NCBI GenBank assembly: GCA_021399435.1
Contig: JAJTUP010000089.1
Location: forward strand, 177,465 to 241,464
Direction of reading: 5' to 3'
Source: Diaporthe sp. PMI_573
Taxonomy: Eukaryota > Ascomycota > Sordariomycetes > Diaporthales > Diaporthaceae
Length of the DNA stretch: 64,000 nt
Shown: positions 11,196-23,665 of the stretch, piece after piece
Layout: each line of letters begins with the position of its first letter
Position numbering within the stretch: position 1 is the first letter of the stretch
Translations under genes and position numbers: made by a program
The notes under the pieces: generated by a model
The model's database searches: none
The model's input: only the letters and a program-made list of their open reading frames with translations
What the model was told of the DNA's origin: nothing

Positions 11196-14100
11196 TCATC
11201 TGTGAGGATCGGCGTCCAAAGTTTCAGCACCTCCGGACGCCAACAGCTGCGCAAACTTTGGGCCTCTACCCTCTACCTTCAAATCTGCCATCTCATCCAC
11301 CTTCCCGCTGTCCATGAGGATATACGAATCCCAGTCATCCTCCACCAGACTCCCCAAACGATGCACGACTTCGATAATCGTCTTGCCCCTGAACCTATCC
11401 CGCATAAATGACCTTGCCAACGCCTTCGTCTCATCGTCCATTGAACTTGTCACTTCATCCATTACTATAATAGGGGAGGACGTAACACTCAACCTCGCCA
11501 GGTTGAACAGCTGCCTCTCGCCGTGTGACAGCAGTGTCGTCAGACCTATGTTCGGGAAGTCCAGTCCTCCCGCCGCGACGACCTTATCGTAGAGCCCCAC
11601 GGCGGTCAGACAATCCACCATCAATGATGTTAGAAGGTAGTCCTCGGGCGCCCAGCCATCCTGCTCACCGTCGCAATGAGAGTTGCGGGAGCTGTGGCTG
11701 CCGCGGCGTCTTCGTTGACTACCGCGGTCATGGTAAATGCGGAAGTTGTCACGCACACTGCCCGGTAAGAAGAATGTATCTTGTGGGACTCCGGCGATTC
11801 CTTTGCGGAGCTTATCCACACACAGGTTGGATGTGGACAGGTCGCTGACGACGATACTTCCCGAGGTGATATTTATCATGTTGAAAAGCGACAAGGCCAA
11901 GGATGTTTTGCCGCTACAAAGATTTCGGATCAGCCATGTATGTAGCTTGAGGAGTAGATGAGATAGGTGGCTAGAGAAGGCGAGCTTTTTGGGTCTCACC
12001 TTCCGCTGCGGCCACAGACAGCAACGCGTTGGCCGTGAGGTATTTTCAAGTTGATGTTGCGAAGTACTGCGGGTTTTCCGAGACTGTGGTGTCCGAATAT
12101 GGTCAGGAAATTACCGCCTTGACGTCAAGGATCTCAAAACATACCCGTGACTGGCGGTGACATCCTCGAAGGTGATTGATCCATCTCGAGGCCATTCATC
12201 CAACGCCTCTGATGTAGGGAAATCATCGTATGGCTGGCACCGACAGCCGTCGCGGTTATGTTCTGAATCGGCCTTACATATGGTCACAAATGAGTTGATG
12301 CGCCCTATTGCGCCGATGGAAGTCTCGAGATCTGTAAATGAGCGAACTAGCAATTTGAGACTGCCAGCCAGGGTCAACTGTCGCGTAGCCCGTCAGAACA
12401 AAGCCCCGCCAATTGTGGAAAAGGGCTGATTAGGTATGAGGAGTGAGACGTACGAGAGAAGTCAGTGTGAGGCCCAGAATGCCCGGGTCAACTGAATTTT
12501 TGAAGGCCACGGTAGCTGAACAGGCGATGATGGCAAGGACTGCCACGAACAAATCCAGAACCACCTGCAGCAATTGCTGGACTGCAAACATGGTATAGTA
12601 CGGTCTCTGGCTTTCGTCGAGGAGACACAGGAACTTGCTGTAAAAATAATCCTGCCAACCAAACGAGTGGATAGTGTGGTACCCTTGCATGGTCTCGATG
12701 GCATGGTTGAAGATTGGCGACACAGAGTTGAGGTCGAGGAGTCGAACCTGGTAGGATATTCGCAAGTAGGTGCGACATACGAGCCAGAAGGCCAATCCGA
12801 GGAATGGTATCGCAATGGCGGTGTAAATCGTTGCCAGAATCGCGATGAGAACATTCACCATCACAAGAAACAAAGCTGTTGATTAATGATGTGGCAAAAT
12901 TAGCTTCAATACCTGCGAAGACTTGGGACACTAATACGTCCAGGCCCGCATGCCACATCAACTCACCTAGACTTGCGGATGACAGTGCAACCGGGAGTTC
13001 TTTGTCCACCAGTCTCAGATCTTGAGTAAAACTGTTCATGATCTCACCTTGGTCCTTCGTGGAGAAGAAGGACATTGGCGAACTTAAGTTCCATGGCATT
13101 AGTCGGCGCATTACGTTGATCACACACACATGGGATAAACCTACTTCATGAGTGCCTCCCATTGTACTTTATGCAACTGGACACTCGAAGTCCCTACCCC
13201 GCGGATGTAAAAATGCCTAGACCGATGTGAGTAGTCAGCCGTGGTTCAAGTGCGAGCCAGGGGTTTGAGTGATCGCATACCAATTCCAGCTGAAAATTAG
13301 GATCAAAGTCAATGACACGAGAGAAATATAGACTCCAAGATGTTTATAAGCATCATGAGAATGGTATTCCGAGATTCTCTTGAGCTCAAAACCTATTCAA
13401 CATATGGATTTAGTCAAGGAAACTTCCGGAATGGGACAGAGGTGACTTACTTCTGGTAAACGACGCAACAGCAATGGAAGCAGACAGTAAGATGAAGACG
13501 ATGAAGTTTTTCTTTCCTATTGAGGCAATGTAGAGTTTGTGTTCTTCGAACGTGGCTCTTGAAAATGGTTGTTTATTAGCCTCCGGTCTTGCAATGCAAA
13601 ATTCCCAGTCTGACTTACTTGGGCGCGGGATCCGTCTCAAATTTGGCCGTTGCTCTTGGGACACTGGCTCCACCATCACCAGCAGCGATGGCTGTATTGT
13701 GGAATCCTGCGTCCTCTTTGTCCACTTCCAAAGTGCCACCCGCATCCAAGACCACCGTCTCAAACTGATCGTCACGATTGGCAGCTGCCGAAAAGGAATT
13801 GGTGGGGCGTTCAACAAACTCTTCTCCTCGTATTTCGAAAACACGATCCGCCAGGTGAACATGCTTTGCTATAGGTTGACAATATAATTAACAGCCTGAA
13901 CAAGAAACCAGAATATTTCAGGATTTTGCGTACCCACGCTCGTAGTTAGGATAACTGTAGCTTTTGCGGACTTAAAATAGCCCCCTGGGCCTAAAAGGGT
14001 CTTGCTAATCATATGCTCACTGTTGGCGTCCAGGCTGGCCAGAGGGTCATCGAGTATAAGGATCCTGTTACGCGAGTAGATAGCTCTTGCCAACGCCTGT

Positions 14101-16935
14101 CTCAATTAGTACACTCCATCCATAATCCAACCACGCAGACAAGAATATTGTCCAATGTCTACTTACGACACGCTTCTTCTGCCCTCCGCTCAAGCCGGCC
14201 CCGTTCGCGCCAACCAGCGTGTTCACGCCCTTTTCGAGCCTCTCGATGTCTGTGGCAAGGCAACACATGGAAAGGACGCGCGAGAGCCAGGCCCGGTCGA
14301 GTCTCTCGGCGCCTACGATGACATTCTGAATTGTGTCGTCGGGAAGCCAGGGGGTTTGCTCGCAGCAGGCTGCACGGGTGAAGTCCTTGGCAATGGATTT
14401 TACAGATATGAGGCCCTGCGCTCGGCCTGCCATTATATCTAGCAAAGTCGATTTGCCGGTACCAGCCCTGTTTAAGCCGAATCAGCGGCGATCAATCATT
14501 GCGGGGACGGATAGCTGTCTATTCCCTGTCACAACGGTGGGCTGAGACAGAAAGCGAAAAGAACAGATGAAAAGAAAGTTGGGATAGGAGGTAGCGGAGG
14601 CGAGTGCGACCCGTAGAGGTGACTTACTGCCCGTAGATGCAACAAATTTCAGACCGTCGAATCTCAAAAGAAACATTGTGCAGCAGGAGTTTTGATCTTG
14701 TCCAGCCGACTGTCCCATCCTCAATACTGAAGACTGGTGGCTGCTTCTCGCCCTTAACTTCAGCCCAAGTCCTCTCTAGAGCGTCCGTCCCCGACATGTC
14801 ACTCAGATGTGTCAAGTCAGCGGATGTCGCACTGGCGGAGTCCTCTACACCTTGGACGAGGTACGCTTGGATCCTCTGCAGGGACGCCATGGTGGCTCCC
14901 ATGAGGGGGACGGAGGCGATCAGCGTCTGCAGCGAGCTCATGGGCAACTGCAGGATTGCCAGTGCCGTGAACATCTTGGAGGCGTTCAGTTCCTCTCCAG
15001 TATATTTAGAGAAGAGCGCAAATGTGGCCAGGGTAACCAGGGTGATACCTAGGGTGGATACATTGGCTGGTAGAAGTGAGCATTAGGGTTCCAGTTTTAT
15101 CAAAGGTGGTGACAACAGCGTGCCAGGGAGGACGCCATACCGAGTGTTGCGAGAAGACTCAGCATCTTACGAAATTTTCTGGTAGGTCAATCAGTATGAA
15201 CAAAACTCGGCCGGGAATATTCCGAGGTTATGGTACGAACTTGCTCTTCTCGACCTCAACGTGTCGATACTTCATGACAACATCCGAGATTGCCTTGGAA
15301 TATCCTGACATCTTAATTCCAAGCATGTTTCGAAGCACGTGAAGGGTACACTCCGATCTCTCCGCTGTGCTTTGGAGCCATGTCTGCTGGAGGGATTTGA
15401 GGTGCTTGGATAGAAACGACGACATGATCGCCACGGCTTCAGGAACGACAACAGTCACGTTAGCAAAGTACGCGTGCTATCTCCCGGGACGTCATAGGCC
15501 GAACACATACCAAAAGTGCATACTAGGGGAGATAAGAATCTATTGGAAACGATGCGATGTCAGCGCCCCCAGTGGCCTGGACGATTCCACTGTCAGTGAA
15601 CTTACGCCAGGCCTACTTCCTTATGCAGCATCCACATCGAAATGGCCGCGGTTATGGGTGTTGCCCAGATTTCATGTATCCACAGGAAGCCCTGCAGTAC
15701 GGCATCAACATCCGAACTCAGCAGGCTGACCATTGTCCCGTTGCCGCTGTCTCCTTGGGCCCCCTCGGTCACCAGAGCCCGCTTAAATATGGCGGTAAAG
15801 AGCAGACCTCGTAGCCGAGTGACGTCGCTGTTGACAGCGTGCCAGTAAGCACCCGATATCAATGCTGCTCCAATATATATTGTCATTATACCCAGGACCA
15901 GGAAGCCCCCATGCTCACTGTTAGTTTCAGAAGTGCTCTCGGAAAACTTCAGAGTAGCCTGGATGATCATTGGCTGCGTCAATTGTACAGCGAGGAGTAG
16001 AAGCCGCAGAATGATGGGAGTGGCAATCGATAGACTAAACGATGCGAGTATCTTGCGATGAAGAATGTATTGAGAACTTGAGAAGGGCGCGGACGAACAG
16101 GCTTTCTCGAGGACAGTTTCTTCAATTCCTGAACTTTCTATTCGTATACCCTGCTTCGTTGCTGGTAGATCTTTGATTTGCAGACGGGTACTGTAGCCCC
16201 TCCGAATGGTGCTGTAAAGCCATGCGAAACCGAGTCTCGAGAATAGCCCAGAGTTGTCTTCGGCGATATAGTTCGCAAGATCTCGTGGCCGCCGAAACAG
16301 CTCCAGTATCGCAGCCAGGCCCTTCAGCGAACCCAGCGCAACGAAACCTGGGCCTAATGTCCTGTCTGCCGCGCATACGTAGCCCAAGGTACGTGCCCGG
16401 ACCAGGTCGCTGAGGAGGCCAAATGTCAAGTATGCCGTGAAGGGGCGTGGAGTAGTTGACCATGATGTTGTCGCCGCTTCCAAGGAAGTATTAACAATCA
16501 AGAGTGATGCTGCGACAGTCGAAATCAAGTCTGATACAAAGGACATGCCGGTCTGAGCACAAGGGTGCGATGTCGTCGCTGTGATTTGCGCTCGCTTGCG
16601 GAGAACCATAAGGACGCTTGCGAGAAGAAAATGAACAGTGTAAATAACCTAGGGTACGTTTTCAGTCATTTTGAGCCTCATCTCCTAGAAAACGTGTGCG
16701 GCCCAAGCTGTACCTGCTTCATCCAATACAAGCGACTAGTTGCTTCTCGTGATGGCCACCACCGCAATGTCGACGTCTGTACCATCCTAACGTATATGAG
16801 GACGATAATGAAAAGTCCCGGTCCCGAGGACAAAGCTATCTCCTGTAATAGTAAGGTCAAATCCGTGCCTCGAGTGCATGATTCTGTGACGAATGGTCCT
16901 ATGGACTTATCGTTGCAGAGACCGGATGTTGCCAT
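11196..16935 (-). CDS. ABCC (MRP)-type full-length ABC transporter
   Basis: A minus-strand gene with at least 15 short introns. The first exon is 16935-16714 and the next begins at 16648. The start at 16935 (MATSGLCNDKSIGP) matches fungal ABCC N-termini; an in-frame ATG at 16989 is the alternative. Order: TMD0, TMD1, NBD1, TMD2, NBD2. NBD1 has Walker A AGTGKST, signature LSGGQKKR and Walker B RILILDDPLASLD, with Asp in place of the catalytic Glu. Its H-loop region reads ILTTSVAKHVHLAD. NBD2 has Walker A GRSGSGKTS, Q-loop VPQDTFFLPGSV, signature LSHGERQ, Walker B IIVMDEVTSS and an H-loop EVVHRL. So NBD1 is degenerate and NBD2 looks catalytic, as usual in ABCC. One donor (GTTCGT near 15243) is non-consensus, and some exon edges are inferred from frame. 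A likely role is export or vacuolar storage of the cluster product. Confidence 0.93.
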
Positions 16936-17894
16936 GTTGCGTCTCGCTTCTCCGTCTCGCTTCTTAGGCACAGGTTCCACGTCTGTCATGAAAATTCGAT
17001 GTTAGCTATGCAACAGAAGAGGACAACGCGCTGACAAACAACCTTTGCCTTTTTTCCCCCGTGTCACGGTTCTTACCTATTAATGTTGTGCTAGGCCAAC
17101 TCTAGTCCACAGCGTTGCTCGTTGAGAAACGTTCAAAGCTCACATCAATGTTCGAACCGACCTCGGTTTGGTACGTAAGCTTGTTTCAGCCGAGCCGAGT
17201 TGCAGGCTTTCTGGACTCAAAGCGTACCAGACATTGTCCCCACTAATTTTGGCTGTCCGACGAATAGGTGCAATCACGCAAACGCTGAAAGTACCGAGGT
17301 GGACGATGTTCCCCCCAACCGGGTTGTGCATTATTGTATTCCGGTCACGCCAAAGTACCTACTATACTGGGCTCGTTATCCGACCACCATCTGGAAATTC
17401 CTGCGGAGCTTGCACTTGCGGATCATCAACCACCTACAGAGACTGCATCTTGTAGCCGAGAAATTGTACTTCGTGATGTTTCGCGAACGAGTCATAGTCA
17501 AGCACTTGACGGGGTTGTGGGCCACTGGTGCTGCTGAGGGGCTGTGAATATCGTTCCGCTTAAACTTTAATTTATCCTTTCCACGGAATTGTGCCCTGGG
17601 AGTGGGTCTCACCTACATGTTGGAGGCTGGAAATTATAGTTTTGTATCGCGGGTATCCGGAAAGTTATTCCCCCTTTATGGGTGTAACCATTCTTGGCTG
17701 TATTAGTCTCCCACGCATGCATAATTGCGCCAGAGCAGAACAACAGATGCAAAGGTTATACTCTGCGTGGAGTACGCGAAATGTGTTGGTCTTTCAACGT
17801 TTCCCGCATCGGAGTCAGCCACGTATCCATTGACATCTTTTCGTCTCACTCAGCCTGATTGCCCACTTTCTCGGAGCTCGTCGAGTGCATAGCA
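16936..17894. other. Divergent intergenic region (ABC transporter / GS-like gene)
   Basis: Roughly 960 bp that should hold both promoters. Short frames here have no recognisable domain. TTTCCACGGAATT at 17578-17590 closely resembles TTTCCGCGGAATTCC at 39178-39192 upstream of the four-module NRPS. Confidence 0.5.
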
Positions 17895-19670
17895 ATGATG
17901 ACTGAAAAGGAAAAGCAGATTATGTCAGCAGTGGCGAATGATCCATGGATCAAGATTGCTGGGATCGATGCAGATGGTGTATTGCGAGGCAAGGATATTG
18001 CCAATTCCAAGTTCGTGAGAGCTATTCAGTCATCGACCAAGGGACTCCCGATGTGTAGTGTTCTCTTTGGTTGGGACATCGAAGACGAGGTATGCTTCTT
18101 ACTCACAGCACAATTGTCACTGACCTTGGAGAGGCTGCCGGCGAGGCACAAGTCGAATTGTGATCCTCCTCCACTTGACGACATAGTAAATTTCTCTTGG
18201 CATCCGGGGAGACAATCAGTGCACGCTTGTACTAATACCGCTATCACGTGTAGCTATTCTATGATGCTTCGCTTCCCACGTCGCATAACAAGTTCGGGTA
18301 CCCAGACATGTTGGCTAAGATTGACCTGGATACTTATCGACGTATACCATGGGAGAATAACATGCCCTTGTTCCTCGCTTCTTTCTATAATCCGAAGACT
18401 CTGGAACCCATGGATCTGTGTCCCCGAAACGTCATCGCATCACAACTGTGCAAGGCAAGGAGTCAACAAGGCGTAGAGCCACTAGCTGGGAGTAAGCTCA
18501 CTGGCCCCAGCACTAGCACAAGTACAAAGCAAAGAATGGTAGCTGACGAGGAGGAAGCTAGTCGAATATGAGTTCTTTCAATACAGAGTTGGCCGCAACT
18601 CGTTGTCTCCTATAGAACAACTCGAGTCTGGCTCTGCGCGTGCTCTGCCTCGACTGAGTCAAGGGTTGTTCACCTACTCGCTCATCCGGCCGGCAGAAAA
18701 CATATCATACTACCAAGCTATCAAGGACACAACTCACAGTCTCGACTGCCCTATTGATGGCCTGCACACAGAGTCCGGGCCAGTCTATGAGGCCTCTCTA
18801 AAATATGACAGCATCGAGAGGACTGCCGACCGCGGCGCGATCTTTAAGTATCTCATCAAATGCATCGCGCCACAATTCAACATCACTCCCACATTCATGG
18901 CAAAGCCAGCGTCAAACATGCCTGGCAGCTCTGGACACGTGCACATCTCCCTGGTGGACTTTAAAGACCGGAACAGAAGAATCTTCGACAGACAAGACAG
19001 GGACGAGAATTCCCGATTCCAGGCCCTCGAGTACGTCAGCGATTCGGGCCGTTCGTTTCTCGCCGGGCTCCTGGACGGGATCCCCGATATCTTGCCGCTT
19101 CTCTGTCCGACGGTCAACTCGTACAAACGGCTGGGCCACCGTCAGTACTGGACCGCTGGCTCCGTGTCGTGGGGAGTCGACAATCGCAATGCAAGTGTCC
19201 GCGTCATCGCGGGTGGTGCCTCTGGCGGGACGAGATTTGAGTGCCGAGTTCCTGGGGCGGACGCTAACGCGCCGTATGTTCTTGCGGCATTGATTGGGTG
19301 CGGATTACGGGGGATGGAAAAGAAACTGGATGTCACTATGCCACCTTTGGAAGAATCGGAGGACACAGAGACTCCTGGGGAGCTTGGGAGCTTAAATGGA
19401 CAGACGCAAGGTCAGAAGAGGGGGCAGAGAACTCTGAGCCGCACGTTGAAGGAAGCTGTCATCGACATGACTAGAAATGACAGCGTTGCAAGGGAGATAT
19501 TTGGCGAGAAGTTTGTCGAACAGTTTGCAGCCACGAGGATGCGAGAAGTTCGTTGCTTTGAGGATGTCGTCACTGACTGGTATGTCTTATGCCTTGCCCC
19601 TCCCGTGTACCTGATGCTAATCTGCTTTGGCAATTGCAGGGAGGTGTCGAGGTATCTTGAACGTGTCTAA
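17895..19670 (+). CDS. Glutamine-synthetase-like ligase (type I / FluG C-terminal type)
   Basis: Four exons (17895-18089, 18254-18491, 18562-19579, 19640-19670) give 493 residues. The start is one of two adjacent ATGs (17895, 17898). The N-terminal beta-grasp part reads WIKIAGIDADGVLRGKDIAN. Catalytic-domain landmarks are LAGIEYEFFQYR, DGLHTESGPVYEASL (metal-binding Glu), PGSSGHVHISLVD (metal and glutamate site), YWTAGSVSWGVDNRNASVRV (nucleotide and phosphate Arg) and RFECRVPGADANAPYVLAALI. These enzymes activate a carboxylate as acyl phosphate and join it to ammonia or an amine. Fungal members of this branch include the FluG C-terminal domain and are often not true glutamine synthetases. In this cluster it might amidate or gamma-glutamylate an intermediate, but a nitrogen-metabolism role is equally open. 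Key residues look intact. Confidence 0.88.
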
Positions 19671-20542
19671 ATAACTACTAGAAGCTTTGTGCACAGGCGA
19701 GGCTATGGTGATTATGCTTCAGAAATTTTAGCAGGCACCAGAAGGAAACACGCTTATTTGTCTGTTTTCCCAGTTGCCTCGCATAACCTGCTTAAATTAT
19801 GTAGGTGGCGGTGAGAAGCTACATATAGGGAGACATGCCTGCTGAATATTCTCAAAGTGTCGTCTTATCTGATTGCTCTTCTTCCGAACCTGAGCTTGTC
19901 GCGATTTCTAACAATAGCTTGAGAAATTTTATCCACTAGATTGCGAAGTAATGTACTATTACTAGAAAGCTGTCCCGCAGGGCTTTCCGGCATGTTGTCT
20001 ACCCTATGCTAGTCAAAGCTTCCATTTGACTCATGGTTTGCCTCTGCGGATTTCGCTGCCGTACCTACGCACTTTAGACGTCGTATTTATTTTGCATCCA
20101 AGTCTCTGTTGCGCGCACCCCGAAGTGGATCAAAAAAAGTGTTGGCAATTCTGAATTTTATTTTCTACTAAGTAGGGTCTTGGACTCTTCAAGACTTTGC
20201 CGACTATTTCTAATCACAAGTAGCCCAAATTTATTTGTCTTTCTCTGCATTCCACAGTTCCACCTCTGGTGCCTCATGAACTATCAAAACTTGGCCACAG
20301 ACTCTGTTCGCTCCAATGTCCTTCAAGACCATCTCAATCTCTCATGTCAATGTGACATATAAGAGGCTATTCACTGGAGCTTCAGTCAGTTTCATACGTT
20401 CAGAGGCTCCGCGAATCATCCCACGAGCCCAAGAATAGACCACTAAAAGGCGGACAGGTTGGACTAACTGACAAGATAGCTCATTTCACACACCGTAATA
20501 TCTGTATTGGAAGGCTAGTCTTTGGCCAATTCTTCATCCAAC
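19671..20542. other. Intergenic, convergent 3' ends
   Basis: About 870 bp between the GS-like gene and the UstYa-like remnant. Apart from short frames with no recognisable content I see nothing. Confidence 0.5.
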
Positions 20543-21190
20543 TTAGGCCAATGGATTGCCCGCCGGACAGTGCTTGTAGTGGTCAATAATGGGGAACTCG
20601 TCAACATCGTCACCCTTGTAGCTGTAGCACGCCGAGTACTGTTTCGCCCACTCCTCCAGCTTCGTAAAGTTCCTGCACATTCTCATCTGCCCGTTCCCTG
20701 CGACGAGTTTTGCACCAGGGCCGGTCCAGCGGAGATTATCATCCGCGTCAGGCATGATGTCTTGTCGTATGCCGTCGAGGCAATGCATCAGGTGCCCGAA
20801 GCCGCGGCTCTGGGGGAGATCGTCACGAGCCTCGATGAGTTCGATTCGAATGTTGCTCTGCGGACCAAATCAGGTACACACTTCCATGAAGTTTGTTTTT
20901 TCTTTCTTTTCATTTTTTTTTTTCATAGCGACCGGGTCTATAGGAGTGGGAGTTGCGCGTACCAGACAGTGAAAGTTGTGATGGCTCGCCAACAGATAAA
21001 TACCCCTTGAGTCGTCCCAAGCAAAGCGTTGAGCAATCATAACTCCATGTTAGTTGGCCCAGTCGTCTGTCATGGCAACCACCCCACGATCCTCACTGAC
21101 ATTGACCCAGGGCGTACCCCACATAGGTTGATCGGGGTCCGTGTATTCGAAGTCCTCATGGTATAGAATAGGCACGTTGCGGCGTAGACC
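20543..21190 (-). pseudogene. Truncated UstYa/DUF3328-like gene
   Basis: On the minus strand a UstYa-like frame is recognisable from about 21190 down to the stop at 20543, with one intron (20962-20858, GTACGC..CAG). It shows MWGTPWVNVSEDRGVV, ASHHNFHCL (HNFHC), then FGHLMHCLDGIRQD (HLMHC), so both HxxHC motifs survive, and it ends AGNPLA. An in-frame TAA at 21052-21050 interrupts it, another lies just upstream near 21210, and no N-terminal membrane segment can be found. The only downstream ATG (21040) would give about 130 residues without an anchor. Immediately upstream is the LTR-like segment at 21220-21470. I read it as a 5'-truncated, nonsense-carrying relic. A short functional soluble form cannot be excluded. 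Confidence 0.7.
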
Positions 21191-21219
21191 GGTTTAGAAA
21201 CTCTGCAGTCAGCATTTCT

Positions 21220-21470
21220 GCGAGATTTATGCACTATAGGGCTGACCGAGCCCTTTTGGGCCGGCCGAGCCCTATTTGGCTGACCGGGCCCTATTTGGCT
21301 CGGTGTCCAACTTTGCTAGCTAATTGCTAGCAAAGATGGACTGAAGATAAATAAGAGGGCTTTCCTCGCCCTCTCTTAGACACAATGGTCTCTGAATATA
21401 CACACAATTTTCTCACAATTTCACACCTCGAACCTTCTTCGAAGCTCAAGACGAGTGAAAGAACAGACTG
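21220..21470 (+). mobile_element. LTR-like segment (possible solo LTR relic)
   Basis: This holds tandem GC-rich units (about 21241-21302, repeated GACCGAGCCC / GCCCTATTTGGCT). It then has a near-perfect 16-bp inverted repeat with one mismatch (about 21303-21339, GTCCAACTTTGCTAGC...), a TATA-like GATAAATAAG at about 21344, a second hairpin (AGAGGGC...GCCCTCT) and a CACAATTTTCTCACAATTTC tail. The order of hairpins, TATA-like box and CA-rich end resembles fungal retrotransposon LTRs. I could not find a clear target-site duplication, so the edges are approximate. Confidence 0.35.
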
Positions 21471-21593
21471 ACCGTGCGGACTTTGGAAGGCATCAACAGC
21501 AACAATGCGAGGATGCAGGCTCTGCCATACTGCGACAGCATTTCCCAGTAATGACACAACAAGGACCGCGGCGAGGCCTCGGCTAAGCAACTT

Positions 21594-22424
21594 GTGGCTG
21601 GCCCACGCCTCCTCGCCGCAGTCGCGAAACGCAGGCCATCGGGAGACAAGCCGGTGATCAAGAGGGCCTACCTGTCAGACCCGGGCGCCGCCAACATCGC
21701 CGCGGCCGAGGACATGCTGCGGCCCGAGGCGTACCCAGGTGTGGAGCTGGTCTTCCACCGGGGACCCGCCGAAGAGCCGGTCCCTGCCTTGGCCCCGGGG
21801 ACTGTCGATCTGGCTATGGCGTGTACGTGTCTACACTATACAGAAATCGACAAGACCATGGACAGGGTCGCCGAGGCACTGCGTCCCGGTGGCACTTTTC
21901 CTGCGGTGACATATCAGGTTACGCCGCACATCCGTGGGAACGAGCGCCTGGCGCAGGCATTCAGCCGTTTTGGTGACTGGAACGCCAACAGGTCCAAGGA
22001 GGACAACCCATTGTATCATGATGAGGCATGGCAGCGCCCGCTGAGGCAGGCGTCGGTCGGGCTTGATTTCGTGCGCGTTGATCCGGGGCTTTTTGAAGAC
22101 GTGGAGCGGTATTACTACAACTTGAAGGGCGTCACCTGGCCCCTGCAGGCGCAGTGGCAGTGCAGGGCCGGGCGGCCTGTGATAGGCGTTGATGCTTCGC
22201 GGGAGAAGCTGGAGTGGGTAGAGAAGTGGAAGGACTGGGAAAAGACGGACTGCACGGTCGACCGGCTAAGAGATATGCGCCGGTCACTGGGTGGGGACCG
22301 TGATCGGAAGGCATTCGATTCTGACGAGTGGAAGGAGGTTGAGCAGGCGGCGGAAGAGTGTAGTGGGAAATTCCACGTCACTTGGCCGGTACACGTTCTC
22401 TTGGCCAGCCGGAAGGCGATATAG
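21594..22424 (+). pseudogene. SAM-dependent methyltransferase, N-terminally eroded
   Basis: The frame is open from about 21555 with no intron and 276 residues from the GTG at 21594. The first in-frame ATG is at 21714. The part after motif I is well preserved: AYLSDPGAANIAAAEDML (acidic loop), GTVDLAMACTCLHYTEI (motif II-like), ALRPGGTFPAVTY (motif III), and an intact C-terminus ending HVLLASRKAI. Related class I methyltransferases have DLGAGPG just before this. Here the equivalent stretch reads QLVAGPRLLAAVAKRR, without the Asp and two of the glycines, and nothing upstream restores a normal start. The gene abuts the LTR-like segment, so loss of the 5' end by insertion is plausible. It could still be expressed from 21714 but would lack the SAM-binding loop. 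Confidence 0.6.
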
Positions 22425-22924
22425 TCTTGACATGTCTCACCTAGATAGAAACGAATGTGAGACGCGGCGTTACCAAGACATTGTGGACCTGTGTTACGGT
22501 CTCGTGTGTCTTCCAAAGAAAACATTGTCAAGTTATGAATGCCAGCAGCACCCAATGTTGGCAGGTAGCGATGAAAATCTATGGAAGTTGAATCCTAGGC
22601 CCTAAAAATGCTCAACAAACAGCATGAAAACTCCGTTTCTTCCCGCATAGCATGGATCTGTGTGAGAACCCACTCACATGCGTCAACACCTTCCACGGAA
22701 ACTTCGCAGAAAACACGTCTCATGCCCTTGATCTTGGTCTGAAAACAATACTATACCACTATGTAAATATGAGATCAAGCTACACCGACGCCATTTTCCC
22801 CACTCTTGGTTTTCCATCTTTAGAAATGCCTGCAACGTCAATACATGACCACCCGACAATAGTAACCGATATCGTACGTCTCATAATGCAGGGACAAAGA
22901 TCGAATAAACTCGGAACACTTGAG
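22425..22924. other. Intergenic, convergent 3' ends
   Basis: About 500 bp between the methyltransferase remnant and the following UstYa-like gene. TTCCACGGAAAC occurs at about 22691. I see no gene. Confidence 0.5.
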
Positions 22925-23665
22925 TTATAACCCTTCCAGGAAAGGCCGCGCATCCTCTTCGTAAACACACTCATCAAATGCCGGCGTGCCCCTGGTATTA
23001 ACCATATCAAGCGGCGGCCCGTCGTCGGCCAGAATCATGTCCGAACAATGCTCCGTGTGATTCATGCGGAGCATTCTTGTGCTGAGCCCCCCGCCGCCCT
23101 TGACCCCATTTGCAATCTTGACGATCTTCTTCCACATAAACGCGCAATGCCACATGTGCTCCCGCCACGTAGAGAACACGATCTGGTCCCCCCTCACAAC
23201 CACCTCGTGTGCCACGGAACGCGTGCCCTCGATGTCCTCGAAATAGGGGAATCCCAGGCTCCGGAACTCCTCCTCCAGCTCGCGGTCTATGCACGGCTCC
23301 GGCAGCCACGCGTAGGACATGAGCTCGAACTGGCACCCAGCTGCCTGGGCCTCTGCCACAGAGTTCCCGCAGTGCAGATACTGCTTTTTCGTATCAGATT
23401 CTGAGTGGTAGTATTGTTGGTGGATGGTGAGATCCCAGACGAAGTAAAGGGCGAACAGGATGATTGTGAGACTCTCGAGAAGGATGCAGGTTCTCCAGTT
23501 TCGACGACATCGAGTGCAGGTGTTGTTGGATTTTTCTGGCGAGCCAAACCCATCGATCGAATCTGTCGATGACAACAGTCGGTTATTCACAGCACCATCG
23601 TCGTCTTCTTCGAGTTTGAAATCTTTGGACTCCGTGAGGGAGCTGTCGTTGTACACGCTTGGCAT
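22925..23665 (-). CDS. UstYa/DUF3328-like type II membrane protein
   Basis: A single exon of 246 residues from the ATG at 23665. A basic, Cys-containing stretch (CTRCRRNWRTC) precedes one membrane segment (ILLESLTIILFALYFVWDL, about residues 61-79), which fits a type II anchor. The lumenal part has HCGNSVAEAQAAGCQFEL, SYAWLPEPCIDRELEEEF, then HMWHCAFMWKKI and NHTEHCSDMIL. The last two are HxxHC motifs like those of UstYa oxidases, though the rest belongs to a more divergent subfamily shared with the protein at 37976-38806. Family knowledge suggests a copper-type or related oxidative centre. The actual reaction is unknown. Confidence 0.75.
   Translation of the reverse strand: MPSVYNDSSLTESKDFKLEEDDDGAVNNRLLSSTDSIDGFGSPEKSNNTCTRCRRNWRTCILLESLTIILFALYFVWDLTIHQQYYHSESDTKKQYLHCGNSVAEAQAAGCQFELMSYAWLPEPCIDRELEEEFRSLGFPYFEDIEGTRSVAHEVVVRGDQIVFSTWREHMWHCAFMWKKIVKIANGVKGGGGLSTRMLRMNHTEHCSDMILADDGPPLDMVNTRGTPAFDECVYEEDARPFLEGL

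Noticed and set aside
20522..21010. 162-codon plus-strand frame
   Set aside because: It is antisense to the UstYa-like remnant, which carries both HxxHC motifs.
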